Assembly (NCBI GenBank): GCA_020161855.1
Contig: JAIUNJ010000004.1
Coordinates: 124,001 to 188,000, forward strand
Source: Pseudomonadota bacterium
Lineage (GTDB): Bacteria; Pseudomonadota; Alphaproteobacteria; Rhizobiales; Aestuariivirgaceae
Direction: 5' to 3'
Length of the DNA stretch: 64,000 bases
Position numbers and translations under genes: made by a program. The notes below the pieces were generated by a model. That model saw only the letters and a program-made list of their open reading frames with translations. It made no database searches and was not told the origin of the DNA. Positions 8,957 through 16,815 of this stretch are shown piece after piece; within the stretch, counting starts at the first letter, position 1, and the number at the start of each line of letters is the position of its first letter.

Positions 8957-8971
8957 GGTGAGACAGTCACC
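8957..8971. promoter_or_regulatory. candidate HxlR operator palindrome
   Basis: A perfect 5-5-5 palindrome (GGTGA, GACAG spacer, TCACC) lies 14 bp upstream of the HxlR start codon in the divergent SDR/HxlR intergenic region. Position and symmetry fit an autoregulatory operator; the assignment is inference. Confidence 0.35.
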
Positions 8972-8985
8972 GAAAGGAAACCGTG

Positions 8986-9417
8986 ATGGATCAGGAAACG
9001 CAGGCGGGTTTGCCCTCGGCCGCCAACGCCGATGACTGGGGCTGCGACGTGCCCCCCTTCACGGAGAGTGTCGATCGCATGTCACGCGAACTGATCGGCT
9101 ATATCGCGGACCGATGGACGCTGCTGGTCTTCGAGGAACTGGCACAGGGCAGGCCAAAACGTTTCGGAGAATTGCGAAAGGCGCTTCCCGGCATCAGCCA
9201 GAAGATGCTCACACAGACCCTGCGCCAGATGGAAAGCATTGGCCTGGTGACACGGACCATTCACCCGGTCATTCCGCCAAAGGTGGAGTATCGCCGCACG
9301 GAACTGGGCCGTTCGCTCGGGCCTGTGATCTGCCAGCTGTGGACATGGGTTGAAGAAAACGCGGCGGCCATGGAACAGGCACGGGCGGCTTTCGCCGAAG
9401 CCGGCGCAAAGACCTGA
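8986..9417 (+). CDS. HxlR-family winged-helix transcriptional regulator
   Basis: About 143 residues with the HxlR signature: IADRWTLLVFEELAQGRPKRFGELRKALPGISQKMLTQTLRQMESIGLVTR and VEYRRTELGRSLGPV. A single cysteine sits in the N-terminal arm (WGCDVPPF), at the kind of position used as redox sensor in YodB/HypR-type members. ATG 8986 is preceded by GAAAGGAAA; a GTG three bases upstream is possible. It probably controls the divergent SDR gene and itself. Confidence 0.9.
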   Translation: MDQETQAGLPSAANADDWGCDVPPFTESVDRMSRELIGYIADRWTLLVFEELAQGRPKRFGELRKALPGISQKMLTQTLRQMESIGLVTRTIHPVIPPKVEYRRTELGRSLGPVICQLWTWVEENAAAMEQARAAFAEAGAKT

Positions 9418-9421
9418 GCGG

Positions 9422-9844
9422 TCAGCCCTGCGGGGCCTGCCACTCGGGAATGAGATCTTCCAGCGTCAGGGTCGATTGCGATTCCGCCAGCTTGGTCTGC
9501 GGCGACGAGCCCGTGGCGAGTGCGTCAATCCCTGCCAGATCGGAGGGCAGCGGCGGTATTTCGCTGGCCGAGGCGCCAGTTGCCTCGTTGGCCCATTCAT
9601 AGATCAGCTTGGCACTGTATTTGGCCTTGCCTTCGACCGTGACGGCGAAATTATTTGCGGTGACGCAGACGCCGGGATTGCGCAGGCAGAAGCCGCGCAC
9701 ATCGGCGAAGGTGTCGGCCGCCGCCGTGACATAGGCGAAGACATTGGCCGCCGCCATCGGTGGCGCAGCCGGAGTCTTCCCGTCATCTGGCGGCGAAGGC
9801 ATGGCGGCGATCAGGGCCACCAGCACGATTGTCTTTTTCAGCAT
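9422..9844 (-). CDS. DUF5330-like exported protein
   Basis: A 140-residue protein starting with a hydrophobic export signal (MLKKTIVLVALIAAM). The mature part contains DVRGFCLRNPGVC and a KAKYSAKLIYEWANEAT segment, which match my memory of the DUF5330 family of alphaproteobacteria. Function unknown; periplasmic location is likely, and the two cysteines may form a disulfide. I chose ATG 9844 because an AAGG lies about nine bases upstream; ATG 9850 is also possible. It converges with the HxlR gene four bases away. Confidence 0.7.
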   Translation of the reverse strand: MLKKTIVLVALIAAMPSPPDDGKTPAAPPMAAANVFAYVTAAADTFADVRGFCLRNPGVCVTANNFAVTVEGKAKYSAKLIYEWANEATGASASEIPPLPSDLAGIDALATGSSPQTKLAESQSTLTLEDLIPEWQAPQG

Positions 9845-10044
9845 CCCCATCCTTGCACCTGTATCCGGTGATTGTTGGATGCCTTTCCAATAGCAGCGGC
9901 CACTTGCCATGGCTTTTCCGCGCGGCCCTGCTTTCGACTCAACTTGTTAGGAAGCTGTTTACGAATGGGGCCGCGACAGCTTCGGGAAAGGACGTGTTAA
10001 CCAGAGCTTGGCAAAGTGCCGGTCGAGTCGAAGGTGAGTTGAGT

Positions 10045-10812
10045 ATGGCGCGCGCCAGGAAGAAAACGCCGGATGTTTATGAAGATGAGCGGCGGGGCCT
10101 TCGGCCCGGCTCGGCGTTGCTGCTGCTCGTGGCCCTTGGCTTTGGCAGTGCCATTGTCTGGAATGCCTTCAACGGTTCGCACCAGCCGCGCAGCCTGGAG
10201 AATCTCCTGGCGGAAATCCCGGAAGGGGCAACGACCAGCATTGTCGTGCCCGCACCCCAGCATGCGGTGCCCAAGACCATCACCATCAAGTATGATCCTG
10301 CCGTTGAGGACATTCAGCGCGAGCTGATGGCGACCGGGCAGTATCGCGGGCTTGTCGATGGCGTCATGGGCGCCCAGACGATGCTCGCCATCAAGCAGTT
10401 CCAGGAGGAGAACGGCCTCGTTGTCGATGGCCGGGCCAGCCCCGAACTGCTGGAGAAGATCCGCTTCACCCGCAAAGTGCAGCAGGCCGCGAACCAGACA
10501 GGGAGCGTCGATCCCGCTGTGACAGTTCCTGCCGTGGCAAAGCCTGTGAAGGTGGTGGCGAAGCCGGTGAAGGCTGCGGCCAAGCAGCCCGCCCAGGACG
10601 ACAGGCGCCTGCGTATTCTCGATGTGCAGATGCGGCTTGCGCGCCTCGGTTATGATCCGGGCGAGAGCAACGGGCTTGTCGGCGAGGGTACGAAATCTGC
10701 CATTCTTCAGTTCGAACTGGAGAACGGCCTGTCCATGGACGGCGAAATCAACGCCGCCTTCATGACAGCCCTCAAGGCTGTCGAATCGGGCCAGTCCGTC
10801 GCGGCGCAATAA
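10045..10812 (+). CDS. membrane-anchored peptidoglycan-binding-domain protein
   Basis: A 255-residue protein with a short cytoplasmic head, one membrane segment (SALLLLVALGFGSAIVW, about residues 22-38) and a periplasmic part with two PG_binding_1 repeats: DIQRELMATGQYRGLVDGVMGAQTMLAIKQFQEENGL at about 95-135, and a second LDVQMRLARLGYDPGESNGLVGEGTKSAILQFELENGL copy near the C-terminus. The repeats are joined by a basic linker rich in Ala, Lys, Val and Pro (AKPVKVVAKPVKAAAK). It probably tethers the inner membrane to the cell wall. ATG 10045 gives a sensible membrane topology; the open frame extends further upstream without similarity. The DUF1491 gene follows after two bases. Confidence 0.85.
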   Translation: MARARKKTPDVYEDERRGLRPGSALLLLVALGFGSAIVWNAFNGSHQPRSLENLLAEIPEGATTSIVVPAPQHAVPKTITIKYDPAVEDIQRELMATGQYRGLVDGVMGAQTMLAIKQFQEENGLVVDGRASPELLEKIRFTRKVQQAANQTGSVDPAVTVPAVAKPVKVVAKPVKAAAKQPAQDDRRLRILDVQMRLARLGYDPGESNGLVGEGTKSAILQFELENGLSMDGEINAAFMTALKAVESGQSVAAQ

Positions 10813-10814
10813 CC

Positions 10815-11165
10815 ATGACGGATGTTCCGCGTCTCAAGACGGAACTCTGGGTGCAGGCTTTTCTCAGGGCCTGCGAGACACGCGGACAATATGGTGCGGT
10901 GGTACACAAGGGCGCTGCCGAAGCCGGTGCCTTGCATGTGGCGGTCAATCATCTCGATGGCAGCTATGACCTGCTGTCACCGGCGCCGGGCCCTGCCTTC
11001 GACGACAAGGGCGAGCGCCGCTTCAGCAATGGTTTCGGGCGGCGCGTGAGCTGGCCGGAGATTGCCGAGCGCATGCAGCGGGCGCGGCGCATCGATTCCG
11101 ATCTCTGGCTTGTCGAGGTTGAGGACCGCACCGGCCTTGCAGGTCTGCAACAGTTGGATGATTGA
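10815..11165 (+). CDS. DUF1491 family protein
   Basis: A 116-residue soluble protein. RLKTELWVQAFLRACETRGQYGAVVHKGAAEAGALHV at the N-terminus and the DSDLWLVEVEDRTG motif near the C-terminus are the two conserved blocks I associate with DUF1491 of alphaproteobacteria. No function is known. It starts two bases after the stop of the peptidoglycan-binding gene, so the pair is almost certainly one operon. Confidence 0.85.
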   Translation: MTDVPRLKTELWVQAFLRACETRGQYGAVVHKGAAEAGALHVAVNHLDGSYDLLSPAPGPAFDDKGERRFSNGFGRRVSWPEIAERMQRARRIDSDLWLVEVEDRTGLAGLQQLDD

Positions 11166-11220
11166 AGTCTTCCCCTGCATCTGATTAGGTGTTTGTTAAC
11201 TATCAATACCCAAAAACCGC

Positions 11221-11253
11221 TTCATGGACGAAGGGTTGCAAGCCCTTCATGAA
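11221..11253 (+). promoter_or_regulatory. leader hairpin upstream of the 58-aa ORF
   Basis: Arms TTCATG/CATGAA and AAGGG/CCCTT form an 11-bp stem with a 4-nt bulge (GACG) and a 7-nt loop, 17 bp ahead of the ATG at 11271. It may be a regulatory leader or a weak terminator of the upstream DUF1491 operon; there is no T-run. Confidence 0.35.
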
Positions 11254-11270
11254 ATCAGAGGCAAGAGTTC

Positions 11271-11447
11271 ATGGCGTTGGTCGTTGAATTCCAGTTGCGT
11301 GAAAGACAGCCCCGCAAGAAGAGCGAGGCAGAGGGTGTTGCGGAGATCATTATCTTCCCGGGCGTGCGGTTTGAGCGCCTCGACAGCGTGCCCGAAGTGC
11401 CGGAGCCCAATACGCCGGACAAGCGCGTGCGCGCCGGCAAGCACTGA
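11271..11447 (+). CDS. small conserved-looking hypothetical protein (58 aa)
   Basis: The frame MALVVEFQLRERQPRKKSEAEG...VRAGKH runs 58 codons from ATG 11271 to TGA 11447. Codon third positions are mostly G or C like the neighbours, and GAGGCAAG lies just upstream as a plausible ribosome site. The product is highly charged with a short hydrophobic centre (EIIIFPGVRFERL). It is intergenic between the DUF1491 operon and a minus-strand gene and fills a space otherwise empty. No family recognised; function unknown. Confidence 0.55.
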   Translation: MALVVEFQLRERQPRKKSEAEGVAEIIIFPGVRFERLDSVPEVPEPNTPDKRVRAGKH

Positions 11448-11477
11448 GCTATTGCTTCCTTCCCGAGCCTTCTGACT

Positions 11478-11849
11478 TCACTTTCCGCGGCGGGGCGAGC
11501 CGTGATGCTGCGCAATGCGCCAGCTGCCCCCGCGCTTCACCAGCACCCAGGTCATGCGATAGGGCACCGGCGTATCGCCATCGGCAAAATCCACATGCCC
11601 GGCGGTGACGGCGATGTCGGGTGACAGCATCGTCACGCGCGGCATGGGATAGACCCTCACCTTCACATCGGGTGCGCGCCCCTTGAAATACTCGCGGATG
11701 GCAGCGCGGCCGACTTGCAATTCATCGACGGCGCCGAAAAGCGTGGCATCCTCGAGATAGAGCGCCATGTGCGCATCGAGGTCGTGGGCGTTGAAGGCGG
11801 CGATCCATTGCGCAAGGAATGTTTCGATGCCTGATGTGTCATTGGCCAT
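11478..11849 (-). CDS. SnoaL/NTF2-like (SgcJ/EcaC family) protein
   Basis: A 123-residue single-domain cone-fold protein: FLAQWIAAFNAHDLDAHMALYLEDATLF at the N-terminus, then VGRAAIREYFKG and the strand VPYRMTWVLVKRGGSWRIAQHHGS at the C-terminus. The pattern matches the SgcJ/EcaC-type NTF2 family, whose members bind small hydrophobic ligands or act as enzymes of unknown substrate. No signal peptide. Substrate cannot be deduced. It is downstream of the DUF1254 gene on the same strand after about 87 bp. Confidence 0.8.
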   Translation of the reverse strand: MANDTSGIETFLAQWIAAFNAHDLDAHMALYLEDATLFGAVDELQVGRAAIREYFKGRAPDVKVRVYPMPRVTMLSPDIAVTAGHVDFADGDTPVPYRMTWVLVKRGGSWRIAQHHGSPRRGK

Positions 11850-11936
11850 GATGATCCTCCCCGCTGCGCCCGTGTTCGGGCTGCAGGCGCCAGTCCAACC
11901 GAAAGCGAGAGGATTGTCCAGCGCGGAAGAGGAGGA

Positions 11937-12515
11937 TCAGCCGCCGCTGACCTGCGCGGACTTTGGTCCGCAGCGGCTCGTCTTGAGGCGCGCCTCGGCC
12001 GCCGTCCTGAAAACATGATCAGCGAGCGGCACCCAGACGACGGCAAGCCCCTTCTTGTCCGAGACGCTGATGCGCCAGCCTTCATTGCTGATCGCTTCCT
12101 GTTCGGCCTGCGTGGCATCGACGGCGCTGAGAAACTTCTTGATGATGTCGGGGTTCTCGGTGAGCTCGACGGCGAAGGAGTCGCCGACCTGCGATTGCGT
12201 CAGTGCATAGGCCTGGGTGCCGGTCTCGGTATAGACCGAGAGCGTCCAGAAGCCCTTGGGCGGTGTTGTCTGCAATACGACCGGCCCCTTGCTGAGATCG
12301 AAGCGGCAGAGGCCGACGATGTCGCTGGGCCCGCTGGCAGGCACGAGCTGCTGTGCCTGGTCGCTGCTGAGGATGAGGAATCGGTTGCTGCTGTCAGGGC
12401 CCACGGTCTGCACCAGCTTGTCGTCGAAGGTCCGGCCCGGCACGAAGAGCACGTAAGCTGCATGCGAGGCGATGGCCGTGAGCAGGAAGAGCGTGAACCA
12501 GTAGAACCTGAACAT
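11937..12515 (-). CDS. DUF1254 domain protein (short form)
   Basis: A 192-residue exported or membrane-anchored protein with an N-terminal hydrophobic segment (FYWFTLFLLTAIASHAAYVLFVPG). The body carries the DUF1254-type stretch DDKLVQTVGPDSSNRFLILSSDQAQQLVPASGPSDIVGLCRFDLSKGPVVL and FWTLSVYTETGTQAYALTQ. In many bacteria DUF1254 and DUF1214 are parts of one large protein; here they are two adjacent short genes. The start ATG 12515 follows the stop of the DUF1214 gene in a TGAGATG junction, so the two are surely one operon. Function unknown; probably periplasmic. Confidence 0.8.
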   Translation of the reverse strand: MFRFYWFTLFLLTAIASHAAYVLFVPGRTFDDKLVQTVGPDSSNRFLILSSDQAQQLVPASGPSDIVGLCRFDLSKGPVVLQTTPPKGFWTLSVYTETGTQAYALTQSQVGDSFAVELTENPDIIKKFLSAVDATQAEQEAISNEGWRISVSDKKGLAVVWVPLADHVFRTAAEARLKTSRCGPKSAQVSGG

Positions 12516-12516
12516 C

Positions 12517-13053
12517 TCAGCAGCTCACCTTCTTGACCGTCGGCAGGACCACGGGGATGTCCACATCCTGCGGTTCATGCACGACATAGGTGAGCGTGAG
12601 CGTGCTGCCCGGTGGCGAAAGAATGCGGCTGCCGGGCACCGGATAGGGCGCGATAAAGAGGCGAAGGCTGCCATCGCCCTCGAGAATCACGTCGGCGGCG
12701 CCGATGGCGTTGAAGCGGCCCTGGGCATTGCCGAGCGCCATGGTCCACCAGCGCGCCTCGAGCGGAACGCCGCCCACCACATAGACGCATTCACCGCGGA
12801 TCAGGCTGCCGTCATCATCGGTGGTGCGCACGAAGAAGCGGGCGCTGGCCGGCGGCGGAACCCGGCCCTGTTCGATGAAATAGCCGGTGGAATAGGGCGA
12901 GAAGGGCTCGCCGGGGCCGGCGCGGCGCTCCTGCCAGTGGGGATTGCCGGCCACGGCCATCAGACCGAAGTTCTCGATCATGCCAATGGCGCTAATCCCT
13001 CCGACCGCCGTTCCGACGATCATGGCCAGCAGGATATGGAGAAAGCCACGCAT
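12517..13053 (-). CDS. DUF1214 domain protein (short form)
   Basis: A 178-residue protein with an N-terminal membrane anchor (LHILLAMIVGTAVGGISAIG) and a DUF1214-like beta-rich body: SPYSTGYFIEQGRVPPPASARFFVRTTDDDGSLIRGECVYVV, RWWTMALGNAQGRF and the C-terminal LTLTYVVHEPQDVDIPVVLPTVKK. Upstream partner of the DUF1254 gene in the same transcript. The anchored topology of both suggests a periplasmic complex, which is inference. No enzymatic activity is established for the short forms. Confidence 0.8.
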   Translation of the reverse strand: MRGFLHILLAMIVGTAVGGISAIGMIENFGLMAVAGNPHWQERRAGPGEPFSPYSTGYFIEQGRVPPPASARFFVRTTDDDGSLIRGECVYVVGGVPLEARWWTMALGNAQGRFNAIGAADVILEGDGSLRLFIAPYPVPGSRILSPPGSTLTLTYVVHEPQDVDIPVVLPTVKKVSC

Positions 13054-13116
13054 TCAGTTCCGATCAGCCCCGATTGCCCAGAAGGAGCCCCAGGCACTCC
13101 CGCACCACTTCCCGGC

Positions 13117-15453
13117 TCAAAAATCAAGCCCGCTGTTTTTCTTCTTCTTCTGGTTCTTGTCGGCGGGCTTCTTTTTACCGAACAAGGTGTCGATCAGGTT
13201 CTTGCGCCCAGGCTTGCTGGTGCTGGTTGTGTTGGTTTTCGGCAGTTCCAGCGTGGCGGGAACCGCGGGCTCGATGGTGAGGACGGCGGTATTGGCGGGC
13301 TTCGCCGTTTCCACCTTGCGCTTGCCGATGGGCTTTGCATCCTTCTCGAAGAGCTGGAACATGCCGTTCAGCACATCCTCCACTTCGCCCTTGGGCGCGG
13401 CCGAGGATTCCTCCGAAAGATCGGGTTTTTCATCGACGGCGAGCGGCGCATCCGGATCATCGGCAGCATGGGCCTCGGCCACCTGGATGAAGGAGGCATC
13501 GAGCGGAATGCCGGCGAGTGCCGTTGGCCGGGCATCGCGGTCAGCCACCTGGGTCACGCGCTTCCAGATGGGGGCCGGGATGAGGCCGCCGGTGATGTCC
13601 TTCATCGGCGAGAAGTCATCGTTGCCGACCCATACGCCGGTGACGGAATGGGCCGTGAAGCCGATGTACCAGGCATCACGATAGGACTGGTTGGTGCCGG
13701 TCTTGCCGGCCTGCGGTGTTGTCTTGAGGTCAGCCTTGGTGCCGGTGCCGTGCTTCACGACTTCCGCCATCATGTGATTGAGCTCGCCCACCTTCTCGGC
13801 CGGGGCCACCTGCGGTGCCGGTACGCTTGAGCGGGCCCGGCTGTAGAGAATGTCACCCGTCGGCCTGAGGATTTCCAGGACGGTATAGGGCCGCGCCAGC
13901 TTGCCGCTTTGCGCGAAGGTGGCATAGCCGGTGGTGAGGTCCATCAGCGTCAGTGCACTGGTGCCCAGCACCATGGGCGGCCAGGTTTCAAGCTCGCCCT
14001 TGATGCCCATGTCATGCGCTGTCTTGATGATGGCCGGACGGCCGATCGCCACCGAAAGCTTGACCGGGATGGAGTTGTAGGATTTCGCGAGCGCCGTCGT
14101 CAGCGTGGTCTTGCCGCCGTAGCGGCCCATGTAGTTCTTGGGCGACCAGCCGCCGACGGCCACGGGGCCATCGACCATCACGTCATCGGGCTTGTATCCC
14201 TCGAGGAGGGCCGCGAGATAGACGAAGGGCTTGAAGGCCGAACCGGACTGGCGCTTGGCGTCGGTGGCCCGGTTGAACTGGCTCTCGCCATAGTCCTTGC
14301 CGCCGATGATGGCGCGGATGGCGCCGTCAGGAGACATGGTGACGCTCGCCGCCTGCTCGAAGTTGCCCGCGGGCCCTTCCAGCGCGATGAACTCGTTGAT
14401 CACCTTCTGGCTCTCTTCCTGCAGGCGGATGTCGATCGCCGTTTTCACCTCGATCACGTATTCGCCGGTGATGCGGTACTGTTGCAGAAGATCGAGCGTT
14501 TCGCGATAGGCAAAGTCGAGATACCAGTCGGGAGCGGCACCGCGGCGGCGGGCCACGATGGTCGGCTGCTCACGCCGCGCCTTCAGCATTTCGCCCTGAG
14601 TGATGAAGCCCGCATCGAGCATGCGGTAGAGCACCACATTGGCGCGGGCGCGGGCGGCCTCGGGATTGGCATGCGGGGCATAGCCTGTCGGCGCCTTGAA
14701 GAGGCCCGCGAGGATTGCTGACTCCGGCAGGGTCACGTCGCGCACCGACTTGCCGAAATAGAACTGCGAGGCCGCCTCGACGCCATATGTGCCGCCGCCC
14801 ATGTAGGAACGGTCGAGATAGAGTTTCAGGATTTCTTCCTTGGAGAGCCGGGCTTCGATCCACAGCGACAGGAAGGCCTCGTGCACTTTTCGGCGGATGG
14901 TGCGCTCAGGCGAGAGGAAGATGTTTTTCGCGACCTGCTGCGTGATCGTCGAACCACCCTGGCGCACGCCCTCGGCGCGGGTGTTCTGCACGATGGCGCG
15001 CAGCGTGCCGTAGATGTCAACGCCGAAGTGGTCGAAGAAGCGCGCGTCTTCGGTGGCCAGCACGGCCTTGATCAGGTACGGCGGGATCTCGTCGAGCGGG
15101 ATGGCATCGTCCTGCCTGATGCCGCGCATGCCGATCACCTCGCCATTGGGATCGGTGAAGGTCACCGCATATTCGCGGCCGCGGTTCCACCAGTCTCCGG
15201 TGCCAGAGAAGGGCGGCAGGGCATAAGCGATGAGCAGGAAGGCGAAGGCCGTGCCGAAGGTCGCCATGTCGTCGGCGATATCGACGATCCAGCGCATCGG
15301 GCCGGTGATCTTGAAGTAGCGGTAGAGGAAGGAGGAATAGGCCGAGCCGGCGCGCTTCAAGCCGTCCCAGATCTCGAACATGCTGCTCGAGAACACGGCA
15401 TCGCCCGACCAGAGCGAGCGGAACAGGAAGTTGCGTGTCGGGAGCTTGGCCAC
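13117..15453 (-). CDS. bifunctional penicillin-binding protein 1A-type (GT51 and transpeptidase)
   Basis: A 778-residue class A PBP that polymerises and crosslinks peptidoglycan at the periplasmic face. A membrane anchor lies at about 66-82. The GT51 domain spans about 105-290, with catalytic Glu135 in ATEDARFFDHFG and GGSTITQQVAKN at 167-177. The transpeptidase domain has Ser405-x2-Lys408 (SGSAFKPF), SYN at 458-460 and KTGT in AGKTGTNQ. The C-terminal 150 residues are Lys/Pro rich and end in a strongly basic tail (GKKKPADKNQKKKKN). The start is GTG 15453 with AAGG six bases upstream. It is monocistronic as far as can be seen. Confidence 0.92.
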   Translation of the reverse strand: MAKLPTRNFLFRSLWSGDAVFSSSMFEIWDGLKRAGSAYSSFLYRYFKITGPMRWIVDIADDMATFGTAFAFLLIAYALPPFSGTGDWWNRGREYAVTFTDPNGEVIGMRGIRQDDAIPLDEIPPYLIKAVLATEDARFFDHFGVDIYGTLRAIVQNTRAEGVRQGGSTITQQVAKNIFLSPERTIRRKVHEAFLSLWIEARLSKEEILKLYLDRSYMGGGTYGVEAASQFYFGKSVRDVTLPESAILAGLFKAPTGYAPHANPEAARARANVVLYRMLDAGFITQGEMLKARREQPTIVARRRGAAPDWYLDFAYRETLDLLQQYRITGEYVIEVKTAIDIRLQEESQKVINEFIALEGPAGNFEQAASVTMSPDGAIRAIIGGKDYGESQFNRATDAKRQSGSAFKPFVYLAALLEGYKPDDVMVDGPVAVGGWSPKNYMGRYGGKTTLTTALAKSYNSIPVKLSVAIGRPAIIKTAHDMGIKGELETWPPMVLGTSALTLMDLTTGYATFAQSGKLARPYTVLEILRPTGDILYSRARSSVPAPQVAPAEKVGELNHMMAEVVKHGTGTKADLKTTPQAGKTGTNQSYRDAWYIGFTAHSVTGVWVGNDDFSPMKDITGGLIPAPIWKRVTQVADRDARPTALAGIPLDASFIQVAEAHAADDPDAPLAVDEKPDLSEESSAAPKGEVEDVLNGMFQLFEKDAKPIGKRKVETAKPANTAVLTIEPAVPATLELPKTNTTSTSKPGRKNLIDTLFGKKKPADKNQKKKKNSGLDF

Positions 15454-15740
15454 TGATCACCTTGGGAAGAGCCTGTGTTAGCGGCTTTCACCGACTCTTG
15501 GAACCCGCAACACTGCCCATAAGCATGAGAATGCTTTGGCCGAAGCTGGCGGCGAAATCATGGCTGTCCGCGCCGCTCGCAGAGGTCGCATGCGCATGCT
15601 TCCTGCATCATTTATTATTTATATATCAATATCTTGAGATTCCTTGTTGAATCATTGTCTGAGGATGGAATCAACCCAGAGCTTCGCCGGGTTTCCCGGC
15701 CGCGTTGACAGATTCCACTGCGCAGGCGCATGCAAACTCA

Positions 15741-16199
15741 ATGTCCGAGCCGTTCTGGAAAACCAAAGCCCTTGCAGAGATGACGCGCGCCGAGTGGGAA
15801 AGCCTATGCGATGGCTGCGGGCGCTGCTGTCTCAACAAGCTCGAGGACGAGGATACGGGCGAGTTTCTCTACACGCGCGCGGCCTGCAAACTGCTCGATC
15901 TCAAGACCTGTCAATGCACCGACTACCCCAACCGGGCGAAGCGCGTGCCCGACTGCGTGACGCTGACGCCGAAGAACGTCGGCAGTCTTGGCTGGCTGCC
16001 CGCGACCTGCGCCTACCGGCTGCTCGATGAAGGCAAGAAGCTGCCCTGGTGGCATCCGCTTGTCTCGGGCCGCAAGGAAACGGTGAGCGAAGCGGGCATC
16101 AGCGTCGAGGGGCAAGTCTATCCGGAAACCGGCATCACCGTCGACGAGCTCTGGCTCCATATCTGGAAGCTGCCGCGCGCCAAGCGGCGCGGATATTGA
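15741..16199 (+). CDS. YcgN family cysteine-cluster protein (UPF0260)
   Basis: A 152-residue protein of the UPF0260/YcgN family. The cysteine pattern is clear: [12 protein letters not shown] near residue 29, [20 protein letters not shown] and ATCAYRL, consistent with binding of a metal or Fe-S centre, which is inferred from the family. [18 protein letters not shown] is a conserved block. No defined function. ATG 15741 gives the family N-terminus ([14 protein letters not shown]). The 287 bp upstream contain an AT-rich stretch (about 15607-15640) that may carry its promoter. Confidence 0.88.
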   Translation: MSEPFWKTKALAEMTRAEWESLCDGCGRCCLNKLEDEDTGEFLYTRAACKLLDLKTCQCTDYPNRAKRVPDCVTLTPKNVGSLGWLPATCAYRLLDEGKKLPWWHPLVSGRKETVSEAGISVEGQVYPETGITVDELWLHIWKLPRAKRRGY

Positions 16200-16398
16200 G
16201 CACCGTGCAAGGGAGTGCCGCACGGAAGCTCCTGGGTGACCTGGGGCATCACCCGTTCAACCATCTGGTTCGCCCGCCGCGCTGTTTCTGGCCGCTGTCT
16301 GGCTCCTGGTGTTCAAGCGGCGGGCAGCCATCACCGCGGCCTTTGCCGGATCTGGAGCAGGGAAGATGCCAGCGCCGGACAAGGCCATCTGAAATAAT
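16200..16398. other. intergenic stretch with no convincing gene
   Basis: About 200 bp between the Cys-cluster gene and the ArsR operator. One frame ends in a short hydrophobic piece (AALFLAAVWLLVFKRR, about 16279-16326) but is closed upstream by a stop, so it could be a decayed membrane-protein end. Nothing else seen. Confidence 0.4.
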
Positions 16399-16414
16399 TC
16401 AACCAAACGGTTGA
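16399..16414. promoter_or_regulatory. ArsR operator copy 1, overlapping the -35 box
   Basis: Inverted repeat TCAACC-AAAC-GGTTGA. The right arm overlaps the -35 hexamer TTGACA (16411-16416). Same half-site (TTCAACC) as copy 2. Confidence 0.65.
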
Positions 16415-16439
16415 CAATTATTCCGGCCCCGCATACATT
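16411..16439 (+). promoter_or_regulatory. promoter of the arsR-SRPBCC operon
   Basis: Consensus TTGACA at 16411-16416 and TACATT at 16434-16439 with a 17-bp spacer. A start of transcription about seven bases after the -10 would fall at or next to the ATG at 16447, so the message is probably leaderless. Confidence 0.65.
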
Positions 16440-16456
16440 CAACCACATGGTTGAAT
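16437..16456. promoter_or_regulatory. ArsR operator copy 2, perfect palindrome across -10 and start codon
   Basis: ATTCAACCA-CA-TGGTTGAAT is a perfect 9-2-9 palindrome that covers the last bases of the -10 box and the first codons of the arsR gene. It shares the half-site with copy 1, 38-40 bp apart centre to centre. Confidence 0.7.
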
Positions 16457-16815
16457 TACAGACAACACAGCTCGACTCGGTCTTTCACGCCCTGGGAGAC
16501 GCCACCCGCCGGCATATTCTGAATGAACTGGCCAAGGGTGAGCGCACCGTCAGCGAGCTTGCCGCACCCTTCGACATGTCGCTCGCCGCTGCTTCCAAGC
16601 ACATCAAGGTGCTGGAGGCATCGGGCCTTATCCGCCGCGAGGTGCGCGGGCGCACCCATGTCTGCAGCCTGGAGGCGGGGCCGCTCTCGAGCGCCCATGA
16701 ATGGCTGAGCTTCTACACGCGCTTCTGGACGCAACGCCTCGATGCCCTCGAGCACCTCCTGCGCGCGGACGACAAGAAAGCTGCAACTCTTCGCAAGAAA
16801 GGAAAACTGCAATGA
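16447..16815 (+). CDS. ArsR-family winged-helix repressor
   Basis: A 122-residue ArsR-type regulator: VFHALGDATRRHILNELAKGERTVSELAAPFDMSLAAASKHIKVLEASGLIRREVRGRTHVCSL. No ELCVCDL-type metal-binding cysteine motif is visible in the recognition helix region, so it belongs to the non-metal group that usually pairs with SRPBCC proteins. Its stop overlaps the start of the SRPBCC gene (ATGA), a translationally coupled pair. It likely represses its own operon through the two palindromes around the promoter. Confidence 0.92.
   Translation: MVELQTTQLDSVFHALGDATRRHILNELAKGERTVSELAAPFDMSLAAASKHIKVLEASGLIRREVRGRTHVCSLEAGPLSSAHEWLSFYTRFWTQRLDALEHLLRADDKKAATLRKKGKLQ

Noticed and set aside
16215-16397. A 60-codon ORF and a hydrophobic fragment between the Cys-cluster gene and arsR
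   Set aside because: No family, poor ribosome site, and the hydrophobic frame is closed upstream by a stop; at most a decayed remnant.
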